From Formicarius rufipectus (Eukaryota; Chordata; Aves; Passeriformes; Formicariidae), in the NCBI GenBank assembly GCA_013399695.1, contig VXAU01001245.1, positions 421,294 to 485,293 on the forward strand: 64,000 nucleotides of DNA, given 5' to 3'. Both the position numbers and the translations under genes were made by a program. The notes under the pieces are model-generated. The model worked only from the letters and a program-made list of their open reading frames with translations, searched no databases and was not told where the DNA came from. Positions 47,813 through 60,321 of the stretch are shown here, piece by piece. Every line of letters begins with the position of its first letter. Within the stretch, counting starts at the first letter, position 1.

Positions 47813-50800
47813 AGTGAAAACACTTAAGAAGCATACCTCCCTTATTGTTTAAAATCGTTAAGTTTTCCCCAAAACTCCCTTTCTCCTGGATTAAATGCCT
47901 AATCTTCCCACACTTAATTTACTTTGCTCTTCTTCAGTTGTCTGTTGTTGATTTCAGTTTTCTAGCATTTCTTTTTAAGTTTGTGGGATTTTTCTCAATA
48001 ATTTTTTCCCAGGAAATCAAGTGAAATGCAACCACTTAGGTGCAGTATTTTCGCCCAGATCTTCAGTAGCAGAAAATAAAAGCAGTGTAACTCTGCCATT
48101 GTCTCATTTAAATCTGTTTCATCTTATAACCTCACTAAATTAGAATTAGAGGAACAGACCTTTATGTTAAATTCATTGCAGGGTTGTGCCAGCAGGACTA
48201 GTTGCATTTTAGTGGTCCCTCACTGCTTGTTTGCACAAAATTATAGCAAAGCCCTGAACAGTAAATTAAAATGGAACACAACCTTTTTATGTTGAACTTA
48301 AAGTAGTTGAAAGCTTAAGCTTCTGTGGAACTCCATTACTATTTCATAAAGTATGTTTTCCATATTTAAAATTCTGATTAATTAGAAACACTGGCAGTAA
48401 TTAACATGCATGCTAGAGGAAGCCAGAAATTATCCATACAAAATTGCTTGTGGTTTATTTTAATGCACATACAAAAAAGTTGACATGCAGACTCTCTTCC
48501 TGGACTTCTGATTCCATGAACTAACACTGTCTGGGTGCCTGATTTTAAATGATTCCCTGCAGTAGGTTTTTTTCTTACAGGCAGCTCTGTCTCTTCAACT
48601 AGCATTCTGCCTTGCATGTATTCCATCTCCCTAGTTTGTGACCCAGCAGTTTGTGACCATGTTCTCCTCTATACTACCTCCATATTTTGTTTTTTTGACC
48701 GTGAGCCTTCTGTGTCTTCTTCAAATGTATTAATGTAATATAATACATTAAGACACTGTAGGAAACATAAATTCTGTCTCATAACTATTGCTGCAAACTG
48801 CAGTGTAACCTAGGTTGTTAAAAGATGTTGCCAAATGAGGTGAATTCAAAGGCACTTAACAATATTTAAGGCGTATTTTGCCCTCACTTCTTGGCATGCC
48901 ATATACTTCTTTTGAAACAAGGGTTCTCTGGGTCATAATCCTATAAAGAGCCATAATAAGATGAAGGGTCTATACATAATTTAGCACTAAACATTTCTGA
49001 AAGGATATATAAACCCCCCAGATTTATAGCACTGCATCCCAGTCAGCTCCCGTTTTACCTTATAGTCCAAGCCCATTTAAACAGTAACGATATAGTGCTG
49101 GTTTTCTTGGAGGCTTTTGACAAAATCTGCTCTGTAAAACCAATTTTACTTCATAGCTAACGTGTAAATAGATGCAGAAGTGAAGGTGAAATTCCTGAAA
49201 TGGCTTTAATTATTTTATAAATAGAAATAAGATTATGGTCCCTATCAGCTTATACAAGAAGAAGGGTAAAATTTTTAATCTACAGTTTGTTTTATTTGTG
49301 TTCATGACTGGAATGTTCAGAAACACATGACCGTGTGTGGACCAGGCAGACCACTGAACCTGCTTCAGTGTTATCACAATGCCTCTATATGTAATCTCCA
49401 TTTTGAACTGATCAGCTGCTTTTGATGATACCTGCAAGAGATACTGTGGAGTCTGTGGGAGATCTGTTTGTTCAGAGTGCATACATGTCTGAGTACACAC
49501 ACTGAATAGAAACTGTCCATCTCAGAAAGCTGTCAGAAGGCAGATACTGAGTCTGCAGCTCCCCTGAAAAATCACCCAGAGTTGCAGGGGCAAGTTCACC
49601 TACAAAGACTGACTTCATGTATCTGGTCTTTCCACCTAATCCTAGTGATGTGAATTCAGCGTGGTGCCATTGCTAGATGTTCTTGTTATTCTTCTCTCCC
49701 AGTTTAACAACCAAGGAACCACTATGTTTGAGTGTGGATATGCTACTTGTGGATCAATGGTCTGTGGAAGACAAGCTCAATGACTTTTGAAGTCCTGTGC
49801 ATTTTTCCTCTCAAACTCAGCACAGTTGTCTCAACCTTACAATTAATAATTGCATATGTATTTCAGAGAAAACTTTTTCTTCTTTATGTGCAAAATTTCC
49901 TCTCAAAATAAGCACCTTCCAGTGCCTCATATAGGCAATGACAACCTTTTCTGTGCCTGAAGATGGAAAGATTTCAGAAGACTGAAGATGATTTTTAGGC
50001 AATAGAGAGAAGGTCTTTAGCAGTTAGAAAGGAGAGACTGTTTCTCACAGTCCCTGTCATATGCTTATTGGAAATGTTGGAAAAGTCTAAGTTGTCAGAT
50101 GTAAGATGAGACATTAGTTTTCTTTTCCCCTGCATATGGAACAAGAATACAATATTATTGCAAGCTAGCTAGGATGCTTTGAATTTATCTTCTGCTTTAT
50201 TGTGCACTGATTACCTCTTGTGGACAAGCTCATTTTTTTATGTTAATGTTTTATGATTTGCCCAGAACACTCTGCAGTGAGACTTGTGGTGATGGAGTCA
50301 CTTCACTTAACAAGTAAAGCAATTTAAACAAAAGTCAGATATGAATCAAATTTGAAAAATCAGTCCCAGTGCATTCACAAAAAACAAACCAAAGCTTTCC
50401 TATAGTAACTCTATCTCTCTTCATTCTTTCTCCTGTCAGTGCACATAAACAATTTCATACCATAATACCATGTAAACTCTTTGTCAATGTTTGTGTAATT
50501 GCATAACAGTCATGAAAAGTGTAACCATGATGAACTCAAGGTGATGACACTTGTTAATACTGACAGTAAGTAAGTATTCTGTATATCATATAAACTATGA
50601 TTAATTCTTTGGGATTGGTTACATAGAAGTTAGTTAACCAGATTGTAAAGGTGTCAGACTACTAGGCTAGGTATTTGCTGGTATCACACATTGGCAAGCG
50701 AAGATTGATTTGATTAAAAATTAACATATCCAAGTTTTGCCATGCTGTGATTCTGAGGACTGATTTAGCAACAAACTTAAAACCAGGTTTATTTGGTAGT

Positions 50801-50869
50801 GCATTGCTCTAGAATAGGCAGGGAGAGATGGTTAAGCTTAATATTACATGCCTGTACCATCTAAGAACT
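47813..50869. other. Non-genic stretch
   Basis: AT-rich sequence with no recognised gene or repeat. Chance frames reach 96 codons. Confidence 0.5.
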
Positions 50870-51195
50870 TGCACTGGTTCAGATGAAAGGCCCAACTAGC
50901 CCAGTGTCCCACATACAGCCCTGCCCATACAGAAATGCCCAGGAAAAATAGATAAACAAAGCAGGCAGGAATGATACTTTCTCCTAATACATTCCTGAAC
51001 TCCACCTGTTTTCAACTCTGTCACTCTTTGGGCTGATGTGGTTTTGTGGTGTTTAGTAATGCTTAGAAGACCTCTCCTTGAGCTCATGGGACCTTTATTA
51101 TCTACAACTGAGGGGAGAAGTTGCACAGGTTCACCACCTGTCACATGAAAAGTCACCTTTCTTGTTTGCTTTGGACCTGGCTGCTGCCAGCCTCT
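50870..51195 (-). mobile_element. Old CR1/L3-like element, antisense
   Basis: GGCCCAACTAGCCCAGTGTCC (about 50889) and, further right, GTTGCACAGGTTCACCACCTG with CACCTTTCTTGTTTGCTTTGGACCTG (about 51119-51179) match in order the complement of an ancient amniote CR1 3' region ('ggtccatctagcccagtatcc', 'gttccacaggttaactac', 'cttccttttgtttgttttaaacctg'). The minus frame of 112 codons here is thereby explained as repeat-derived. Confidence 0.6.
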
Positions 51196-51200
51196 TCCGT

Positions 51201-51240
51201 AAGTGATCTTTAAAGTCCCTTCCAACTCAGGCAATTCTTT
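51201..51240 (+). mobile_element. Short CR1 3'-UTR fragment
   Basis: AAGTGATCTTTAAAGTCCCTTCCAACTCAGGCAATTCTTT matches the last part of the avian CR1 3' UTR ('gatctttaaggtcccttccaacccaaaccattct') in plus orientation, abutting the old antisense element. Confidence 0.6.
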
Positions 51241-54200
51241 TTCAGATGTAAGAGCACTAATTAACTTAAACCATTCTCCAAATGGAAATATTTTCTGTCA
51301 CATTTCAGTATTACTGCTGAATTAGACCTTTTTGCCATTTGATAACAGAAATTGCTTAGTATCTTTTAGAACAGTTAACCCCACATATTCTATTACATGA
51401 AAATATTTAATTTCTGTATATTCCTGTATACATGTGTGTCATTCAGGATTTGCTTTTGTGTTTATTGTTGATGATGTAATTTAATAGGTGCTTGAAGGTA
51501 TTTGCAACCTTTGTAGCTTATCTTAACAATATTTAATGACCAAAATGTTCAAAATAGTCTCCCCAGAGAATTAAATGATAAAGAGAAATTCCGGAAACAA
51601 AGTAGAGCTGTATTTTCTCTTTCTTGGACTCTTAGGCCTACTTCCCAGATTACTTTCTGGCATTACTACTTTGCTGAGAATTTGGATTATGAAAAAAATA
51701 CATGCCCTAGAAGTGCCTCATATAGCTTATTCCATGGGTAGTATAAGAACACAGAATACTTCAGTAGTGAATACCTCAGTGTGAGTATGACAGCAGTGAA
51801 TAGGCTAGGCGAGTAACCTCTACAAATGAAAAGTACTTTAAATTGTGCACGATTAGGAGGAATATTCACATTCAAAGTCAATGTGAACTTTAATGAACTG
51901 AATCAAATAAAGATTGTAAAACAAGCAAAGTGAAGCTAACAAAATGCTTTATACAAAGAGTCTGTGGGAGAAACAGGAAAAGGTGTAGGTAAAGTCTGCA
52001 TTTTTTAGTACCATGTTAAAAATCAAAATGCAAATTGTTTATGCAGAAGTCAAAACCAAACCAAACAAACTACCTCAGAGCTGGGCAGCATTCCACCCAT
52101 GAAAGATTTGTTACATCATGCCTTAAAACTGCCAGTGGGAACTTCAGGGAATATTAGCATTGCAATGTTGCAGCAGTCCAAGCACCACCCAGTGAACCGA
52201 ACTTGGAGCATAAAGCCGGGCTGTGCTTTGTAGGTCTGGCCACAATTTTATTGCATGCATTCAGTATATAAATATTAACTTTTACCTACACATGTCCACT
52301 TCTTCTACAGTTTGATGAGTCTTCTGAGGCAATCATGCAATAAAGAGCTTGTTTACAATTTCTGATCAAGATAATATTTAATAGGAAGCAAGTCAGATAA
52401 CTGACTTCTATGTTCAAACCTGCCACAACAAACTATATTTCATATCCAAGATATTAAACAACTTTGTCACTCCCAGATGCCTCTTGACACAAATTTTATG
52501 CCTTATGAGAGTAACTTTTACCTTCTTTCTGGCCTAGTAAACGTTGGGTAGAAAGTAACAGCCTGAAGAATTTGCTGATGTACTGTAATTTCCACTCCTT
52601 TGGAGACACAGAGGTCCAGTTTCAACCACGTGATCTTGTTAAAGCAATGAAATTAAAGGTTTCTTAAGGATGTAGACTCGCACTTAACTAATTAAATGCC
52701 TTTAATTACTGAATAGGGACACTTGCTGTGGGAAGAAGGATATTTGGTAACTGCCAGTTGCAGATCCGTCTTGGGCTTTTCTATAAAATATCTAGCGTGA
52801 AATTCCTGTGCTCCCTTGGAAATATGAAATATATTTCTGTTTTCCCAAAGAAGAATGTTTCTTTGCCATAGCTCTATTAGTCTCAGCTTACAGTGAATCC
52901 TCAGCACTGTTTTCAGAAGACACAGGAATGTTGAGCGGCTATGGCAAGTCACAGTACAGGCAGAGCCTGGGATGCTGGACCACATGCCTCCAGAATAGTT
53001 GCACTTCTGTGCTATTTCATAGTATCAGCTTTGGACAGCAGTGTCTATGCTGCTGTCCACTAGTTATTTATATAATAATCTGATTTATGAACTATATAAT
53101 AGTATTTTCTTCCAGTTTCTTTAAAATCTACATGGCACAGGGTGTAAACCTTTTTGAAGATATTTTTCACTCACATCTCTTCAGTGTGGATTCTGGGTGA
53201 TCTATTCCTCTTAGGTCAAGGAAAAGGATCAATTTTTTACTGCCAAAACCATAGCACTGTCTGGAATTAAATTAGTTACCCTTCTGCAATGAACTACCTT
53301 CTATGCTAAATGATCTTTTAATTTGAGAAACCTTATTTTAAAATGCACATGGTGTGCCAGGTAAAAAAAAAAAGTGGGGAGTTCATCAGCTTTCAAACCT
53401 ATATGAACACTGGGAACATTGTTGTGTGTCCACATTTCTGACATTTTCCTCAAGAAAGCTGGAAGCTATGGAGTGTTACTTTGGTGTGCACACAGCAACA
53501 TTTTGGGAAGTCTATCCTTATATTCTCTTTCAACTTCTAAACTGGCTCTGTAGTACCTGAAGTCTAGTTTGCAATACCATCTGTGTAACAGCTAGTATTT
53601 TCAGCTGTTCACCCTCCAGGATCTCAGAGCATTTTCCAAAATATGATATAAGTGTCATTTACTGAACACTGTATGAGGCTTATTACAGCTAAGCAAATAT
53701 ATCACCCATTCAATAAAACCTAAATTCACAGCCTACATAGGGTGGGTGTCTGCAAGAGTTGGAGAGAGCTGGAAAAACCAGAGAATATAAAATCTGCTGA
53801 AATAAAATCTGAACCAATAGAACTGTTAACAGACAGAAAAAGCCCCGAGGAATAGGGTGTGAGGTGAAATCTTATGATAAGAAAGCAGCTCACCCGCATT
53901 CACTGAAGGTTTGAACTTTAAAACCAAATACTTCAATGCAATTAATCTCCCCAAGATACCATTAAAAGAACATCTTTGTCATGCCAACAGAGAAATAAAA
54001 TTTTGTAATAACTTCTGACAAAAATCCAATGTCCAATATTATTTAAAAAGGAGTTATAGCACCAGGTACATGCCACTGCTATTCTCTGAGAGCCACCTTC
54101 TATCTGTTGATCTCGAAGCTCTTCTGCACATGTTGGTTCGCTGCCTCTGAGGTAGTTGTTCTCTCATTATTCTGCAGATGAGAGCAGGAAAGGCAATGCT

Positions 54201-57200
54201 GAACAGACTAATAAAATGATCAAAGTTCACACAACAAATCAACTTAAGAGCTGATAGGAGAAATATCTTAATTCTGGTTCAGCTACTGTAGCCATATTTG
54301 TCTATATTTTTAAAGTAGATAAATATATATCTAAGGTATATCAAAGGTATACCTAACACTGAGTTTATCCTACTGGGTTAATATATACAAAATATGTCAG
54401 GTTTTGTGCAGCTGCCCTGCCAGAGGTATGGGTTAATCTAGCACTGCTACAGTATAGCTACACACTGCAGCATGCAATTCTGCACTTGTACATCAGAGTA
54501 ATGATGTTGAATTTTACCAGTTACTTGTACAAAATTTCAACAGCAGACAAAAAAATTAATTTAAAATCTTGGTAGACACGTTGGAGAAGAGTGGACTGGA
54601 AAAAAAGATTCAAGACAGGAAATACAGAGCAGTTTTACAGTGCTGGTGAAGATGATAGGCACTTGAGCCCAAGGGAGCAGTAGGTCTTACTGAAAGACAG
54701 ATTGCATGAATTGCATGATTATCTCACAAAACCAGCCAAACACATGTTTATCTTTCAGTCATTTCACATATTTATCTTTCTTGTCTGTAAGAGTCTATGG
54801 ACACTTTCAGTAACAGAATAGTGTGAAAGTTTCTCTCTACTAGTGACCAATAATAATTTCTGGCAATAGCAGCTATTTTGTCCATGACAGTGGATGTTTT
54901 GAAGCATTTCAAACTATTATAGTAGAGATTTAAAATGTTCTTTTACATATGCACATTCTGGTTTAGAATATTTAGAAACTTGTTAATGAGAACAGCTCTA
55001 CCATTTCAAGAGGCGAAATAGTACAATGTTTTGTATATATTTTTATAGCTGCATTGATGATGAGAGTGAGGTGTGGCTGATTGCCACATGCATCTCAGAG
55101 AAGTCATTGGCAGATAAGACATGATCTCCATCATTTGTTTAGGCAGGAACAGAAGCTGCTTTGCTCTCCCTGGACATGCAGAATATAATATCAGTCCAAC
55201 GGACACATGAATTTCTTTCCAAGTATTGCTGCTGGTCACCTTCTAGGGCTCTGTCTTTAGAAGATACTCCTTAGTTGCTTATGCATCCAAATCCTTTTTG
55301 GGTTTTGACTGATCGACATGTTTGCAGTAAGTAGAAATACATACACCTGTATTTCATAACAATAAAAAATATTATTTAATCTTCTAACTGCATTATTTGA
55401 TCTATGTAAAGTTTTGCATTGCACAAGTGTGAAAGAAAAAGTAATAAAATTATGTTTATAATAATTATTGCAGGTTTGAAGGAATTCTGGATTGTGACTA
55501 TATTCCTATAGAGGGATCCTGAAATTACTAAAATCTGCTATATAAACCTTGCTGCTCCAAGAGCTGTGCTGCCATTAACATGCTTTTGACTTCCTAGTGG
55601 TTAAGCTGTATCTACATAAGTCAGTTTTTACCAGTTCTCTCTCATGGCACTCCTATTTGTCATCAAATATGAACTTCGCTGTAGGATCAAGAGGAAATAG
55701 AAATATCAAAAGGGAATAATAATTTGTGTTGAAATATGTTTGTAAAAGATTATGTGAACTTTTCATCCTTGATGTCTCCAATGATAGAGAAACTAAGTCG
55801 TCTTCAACCCTTCCCTGAAGGCAACTCTTAGAGTTCAAACAAAGAGCAAGGCTCATGTGAACATGATACAAATATAGACCATGCAGGCTTTATAGGACTG
55901 TTTTGCTCTACTAGCCATGATAGAGAGCAGTGTAGAATATGTTGCCACTTATCAGCTGTTCTGTGGCCACCCTACAAAGGTAAATTCACTTAGGTGGAAT
56001 CGGTAAATAATTTTGATTTATCTTTGCTAAGATAAGACTAGATAGATTAGATATGTGTTTCTAGTTCAGTCTATCTACCATCTGCAGCATACATGGGAAG
56101 AAGAGAGCACAAAAAGTGGCTCACCCATTTTGAGTTCTTATGAGGAAGGAAACCTCACACACCACATGCTTTTGGGCATGACTCCAATTAGTAAAACACT
56201 TCTCTCTCAGTTCTCTGTGAAAATTCAAGTTTTGTGCTATCATTTTAGATAAAACAAATTTTAATCTCACACATGCCACCTTCATATCAAAATTTCACTC
56301 TAGAACAGGAAAAACCTTGCATACAGTAGTTAATAGTAGCGCAAATTAACAGTACTACAGTGGCAAAACACATATTTTCCTAGGAAACAAAAGGTCTTTT
56401 AGCCCTCTTTCTGCACTGACCAGATCAGCAACTGCCTTCAGTAGTAACCAGATTCTAACCCAGACATTGCTTTGCTACTTTTTGTGTTGCTGAAAGGCAT
56501 TACAAGTCAGCTTAACCTGGCACAACTGGCAGGAGAGAAGGTTGCCTTAAACAATGGTCAAATACTTAATCTAAGAATTATCAGACCTTTCAGAAGGAGC
56601 AACTGTGTATTACCATAGTCTAACCCACCCAGTTGACTGTTAGAGGTGCTCTGAAGTCATCATATGAATTCAGGAAAGGTGAAAGAAAGGTTAGCAATAA
56701 AAGTAATTTTCAGTCCTTCACATTATGCAATATAACATTTTTCAAAGTTACCTGAGAAGCTTTAATAATTTTGTTTTTCTAAATATATTTTCCTTCTTCA
56801 AAGTTAGAAGTAATTGATTATTGAAAGAATCCAAAGAAAACTAAGAAATAGTATAGCCAGTTCTGAAACTTGGTAACAGTGCAGGGGCTGTGAGCATTAC
56901 TGACAAAAGCTTTGTTTCTCTCCACGAGCTGACAGCTTTCTGGTTACAGTGGGACACTAAGGGAGCTGTTACCATGTGGGAATGCTGGATGTTAGAAGCA
57001 AAACCTTAAACAACCTAGGCATGTGGTGGAGAAACAACACAGATGGGCATACCAGAGTAGCTTGTTCACAACAGCCCTTCATTCCCTACAGCCTTTCATT
57101 CCCAGCAAAGAGCCTAGTATGTTTTTAACAATGTGGAGGATTTTTTTCCTCCAGGAATCATGCAGTTTAATAAGTTAGAAATAAAGTATTTCACTGTAGC

Positions 57201-58040
57201 AAGACTCTTTTCCAGAGGTGCAAGTAGGTGTTTTGCCTCAATTGAAGAAGGGATGGTAGAAGTGAAGGCTGTATTTCTTTCCTGTTAGATATTTAGGGCT
57301 GTGGGGAGTTTATTTTATTTTATGAGATACAAAGTCAAACTTTATACTAATTTGTTAGCTGCAGTCTGTGCTTTGTGCTGATGCTGATAGGAACAGGAAT
57401 AAAATTCAACTGAAGGCCCTACATATAACTTAAATTTCCAGATAGGGTACAGTATCTAGTTTATCTGACACTTGCTAGGAGGTAGCTAATGTAATTGCAA
57501 ATGGAAGGAAAAACTGGTCGTTCAAGTTACATGTGGGACATGTGACTTGAAAATGGACTGGTAAGTAAATTGCACAGATAAATTGATTCTGCCTGCTTAT
57601 TAGCTGTTTTTCCATTTTGCGTTGAATACCGATAGAGGCAACAACAATGAAATGCCCTTGGGACATTTAAGAACTTTTTCAACTTCAGCTACTGATGTAA
57701 TAATAAATTCGTGTAAATTAGTCAAAAGCAAAATAAAATAATTGGATCTAATAGTCTAATGAAAGCTTAATCGGGTAAAATACGTTTGTTTTCCCCAATT
57801 TTAGTTTACAGAAGTATTTATGCCCAGAACTCAGCTGAGTTTCATTTGACGTGCTGGGCCAGTGCTACAGACTATCTTTCCCCCGCACATCTTGTATTGG
57901 CTGCTCGTTCTCTGAAAGTGTATGCATAAACCTCTAGCAAAGGCTATGCTGAGAAAGAGGACAGCTGGGGTTATTATTTGAAAAGGCGATAGTATTTTCT
58001 TTAAAAGCCACAGATAAAATGTTCCACATTTCTATTTCAG
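51241..58040. other. Long AT-rich non-genic stretch
   Basis: No gene, RNA or transposon is recognised. Frames do not exceed 97 codons. From about 57.8 kb onwards the sequence contains a few more CpG sites. Confidence 0.5.
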
Positions 58041-58070
58041 GCTGTAAACGAGATCAGGCTGTTCTTGAGT
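58041..58070 (+). other. Candidate 30-nt microexon, unassigned
   Basis: CATTTCTATTTCAG precedes 30 nt and a consensus GTAAGT donor at 58071. The first frame is open and symmetrical (AVNEIRLFLS, ten codons); the third frame is open too. Microexons of such length exist in vertebrate neuronal genes, but AG...GTAAGT pairs at this spacing also arise by chance. Confidence 0.2.
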
Positions 58071-59710
58071 GTAAGTTTACCTTTTCAGGAAATCCATTGT
58101 TTGGAAAGGGAACGGAGCCACCACACCCCTGTGAGCACACAGATGGGGCTCTCAGATAAGTTGTTGTTCTCCATGAATACCTAGAAATTATCTGATAATG
58201 CTATTGTTAAATCACAATATTGAAAATCCTTCTACAAATGATACATTTATTTGCACAAATCTGATGGGGTAGGCAACTTAATCTGAGAGAGAAGAAAATT
58301 AACAAGCAAGAATTTTAATGCCCAGTCCAACACAAAGATAAATGATCAATCTGAAATAAATTACTTCACGTTAGCTAGACCCTTGAATTCCAAGGCCAAG
58401 ATCTTAAAGTGAGAAAGTGACCTGGGGACAAAAACACTGGCAACATAGTAGCTTTATAGTAGCTTTATTTATTCCCTCTTGATGTATACAAACAAAAAAG
58501 CTACTCTCAAGAAACATTGTTGCACAGTCTAGTTTCAATAAAAATTGCCACTTCGGTGGTAGAAAGAGGAGCTGAGTGAAGCTAGGAAATTCTCATGTGA
58601 AAATGCGTTGATGATGAACAAATGCATCACCTTCAGACAGGGAAATAGTGTCCAGAAGAGATAATTAATACAGCTGTGTTGTTCTATGCAAATAAGGTAG
58701 TCGGCAGCACCCTTCCAAGTGCCGTGTACTCAGTTATTATAAAACAAATCCGAGCAAGGAAACCTTGAAATTTTCTAGCAATTAACACCTTAGTAATACC
58801 ACATTAACATATTTAGAGGTTTGTATTCATTGCTCAGCACTAGAAATGCTGTCTCTTCAAGTATTTTACAGCGGAAGAAGTGATGACTTTGTCGGTCTGT
58901 AAAGATGTCTTAGCTTCCTTCAGGAATAAGAGATGCATGAAGACGATGTGAAACATGTGAGAACTTCCTTCTGCCTTTTTGTCGCCGATATACAGCTACA
59001 CCAGAAATTCAATTTTAGATTAGGTCCCACTAAAAGAGTAGACTATATCAAATATATGTAGCATCTTCTGGAAATTTGTTTAGAAAACATAGTTGCAAAA
59101 CTCCATTTGTTTATATGGCAGTTCTGAGGGTGTGAAAAATCTCATTTTTAAAGTCCTGTCTTCCCCTTGCTCCTTATAGAAATACTGTGGGTAAATACAA
59201 GTAGATTTTTAGAGGAAAAGCTAAAGGCACACCCTTCACCAGCACAACCCTGACAAATTGGTACGTCTTACTCTAAATCTTAAGGTACTTGAAAGAAAAG
59301 GGATGGAGATATGTAAATGCTGGTCGAAATGGCTAACAGTTTATGAAATGAAGTATTTTTGCAGTCAGCAACTGAAATAGGATCTCAAGTGGCCAATTTT
59401 AGGTGACAGTGTCTACACTGTAGCTCATCCAGCTTGTAATGCAAAATGCATTGTTGGATTTTAATTTGAAGAAACCTTTACTGTGCATAGTTTTGGATAA
59501 TCCAAAGCACAATTTTTGGATAATTTGTATTTTACTTACTTATCTGCAGGGACAAATGATTGTGTTTACACAGCTGTACTACTTGAGACTCAGTTAAAAA
59601 AAAAAACAACAAAACAACAAAACCACCATACACATGGAGAAGATTCTTTTGTCTTTTCATTTACATTACTGTCTTTCCAATATTATGAAGGTACTGTTTC
59701 TCTTCTGCAG
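58071..59710. other. Non-genic stretch with A/C simple sequence
   Basis: An A-rich (AAAAC)n stretch lies at about 59596-59622. No gene is recognised. Confidence 0.45.
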
Positions 59711-59812
59711 AGATGCATAGACTGCTGCTGTGCTAGTAAAGCCATTCCCCCAGAAGACATACCACCGTGCAGCTATATTTTTCACATACCTACAGGCATC
59801 TTTGATGTTTAA
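59711..59812 (+). other. Candidate terminal coding exon, unassigned
   Basis: A good acceptor (TACTGTTTCTCTTCTGCAG, ending 59710) opens a frame of 33 codons ending in TAA at 59812. The peptide begins RCIDCCCASKAIPPEDIPPC and ends GIFDV. An AATAAA signal follows at 59907-59912 and another at 60005-60010, which would fit a short 3' UTR. The other two frames stop within nine codons. The family is not recognised, and chance is possible because the sequence is AT-rich. Confidence 0.25.
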
Positions 59813-59906
59813 TGAGCATCTACAATGTGATTTTTTGATTACACAACCTACCTAGCACATTTTAATAGTGTTTGCACTTTGTTCCTTTTGACCTTGAAGT
59901 CTTTGC

Positions 59907-59912
59907 AATAAA
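59907..59912 (+). terminator. Possible polyadenylation signal AATAAA
   Basis: AATAAA 95 bp after the stop of the candidate terminal exon at 59711-59812. The hexamer alone is common in AT-rich DNA. Confidence 0.2.
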
Positions 59913-60277
59913 ACCAGTGTTTGGACAGAAACAAACTGGCATGCCACATCAACTCCAGCCAGAATTCAAAATGAAACATTGTAAAAGTGAAAGTGTCAAG
60001 AGAAAATAAATTTGCACTGATTTACCGAAACACTTTATTCAAATGCTTTGGATACAGATAAACAGTCCTTGTGCAATATTTGTTATGGCTTCACCTGCCT
60101 TAAGTTGGAAACTGAAAGTGTTTTGATAAATGGGATAGAAAAGTTTGTTGAGACTGCAGCTGCAGCTACTTCTGTATGCTGTGCTCAAGTGCTATCATAC
60201 ATCTTGTAACAGCAGTACATTTCAGTTACTCAGAAAATTTCCTTCTGTTTTGTTTTGCATGGAGGAGGAACCATTAC

Positions 60278-60321
60278 CTTGTACAGCACTTACAGTGACT
60301 GGTTGCACCTGCTGACATTTC
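60278..60321 (-). other. Candidate internal exon (44 nt), unassigned
   Basis: On minus, a strong acceptor (TATTTCTCCTTTTCCAG, complement of 60322-60338) precedes 44 nt and a GTAATG donor (complement of 60272-60277). Two frames are open; one reads KCQQVQPVTVSAVQ and leaves one base (G) at the donor. That phase would fit the two-base start of the candidate at 24558-24616. The GTAATG donor is not consensus. Confidence 0.22.
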
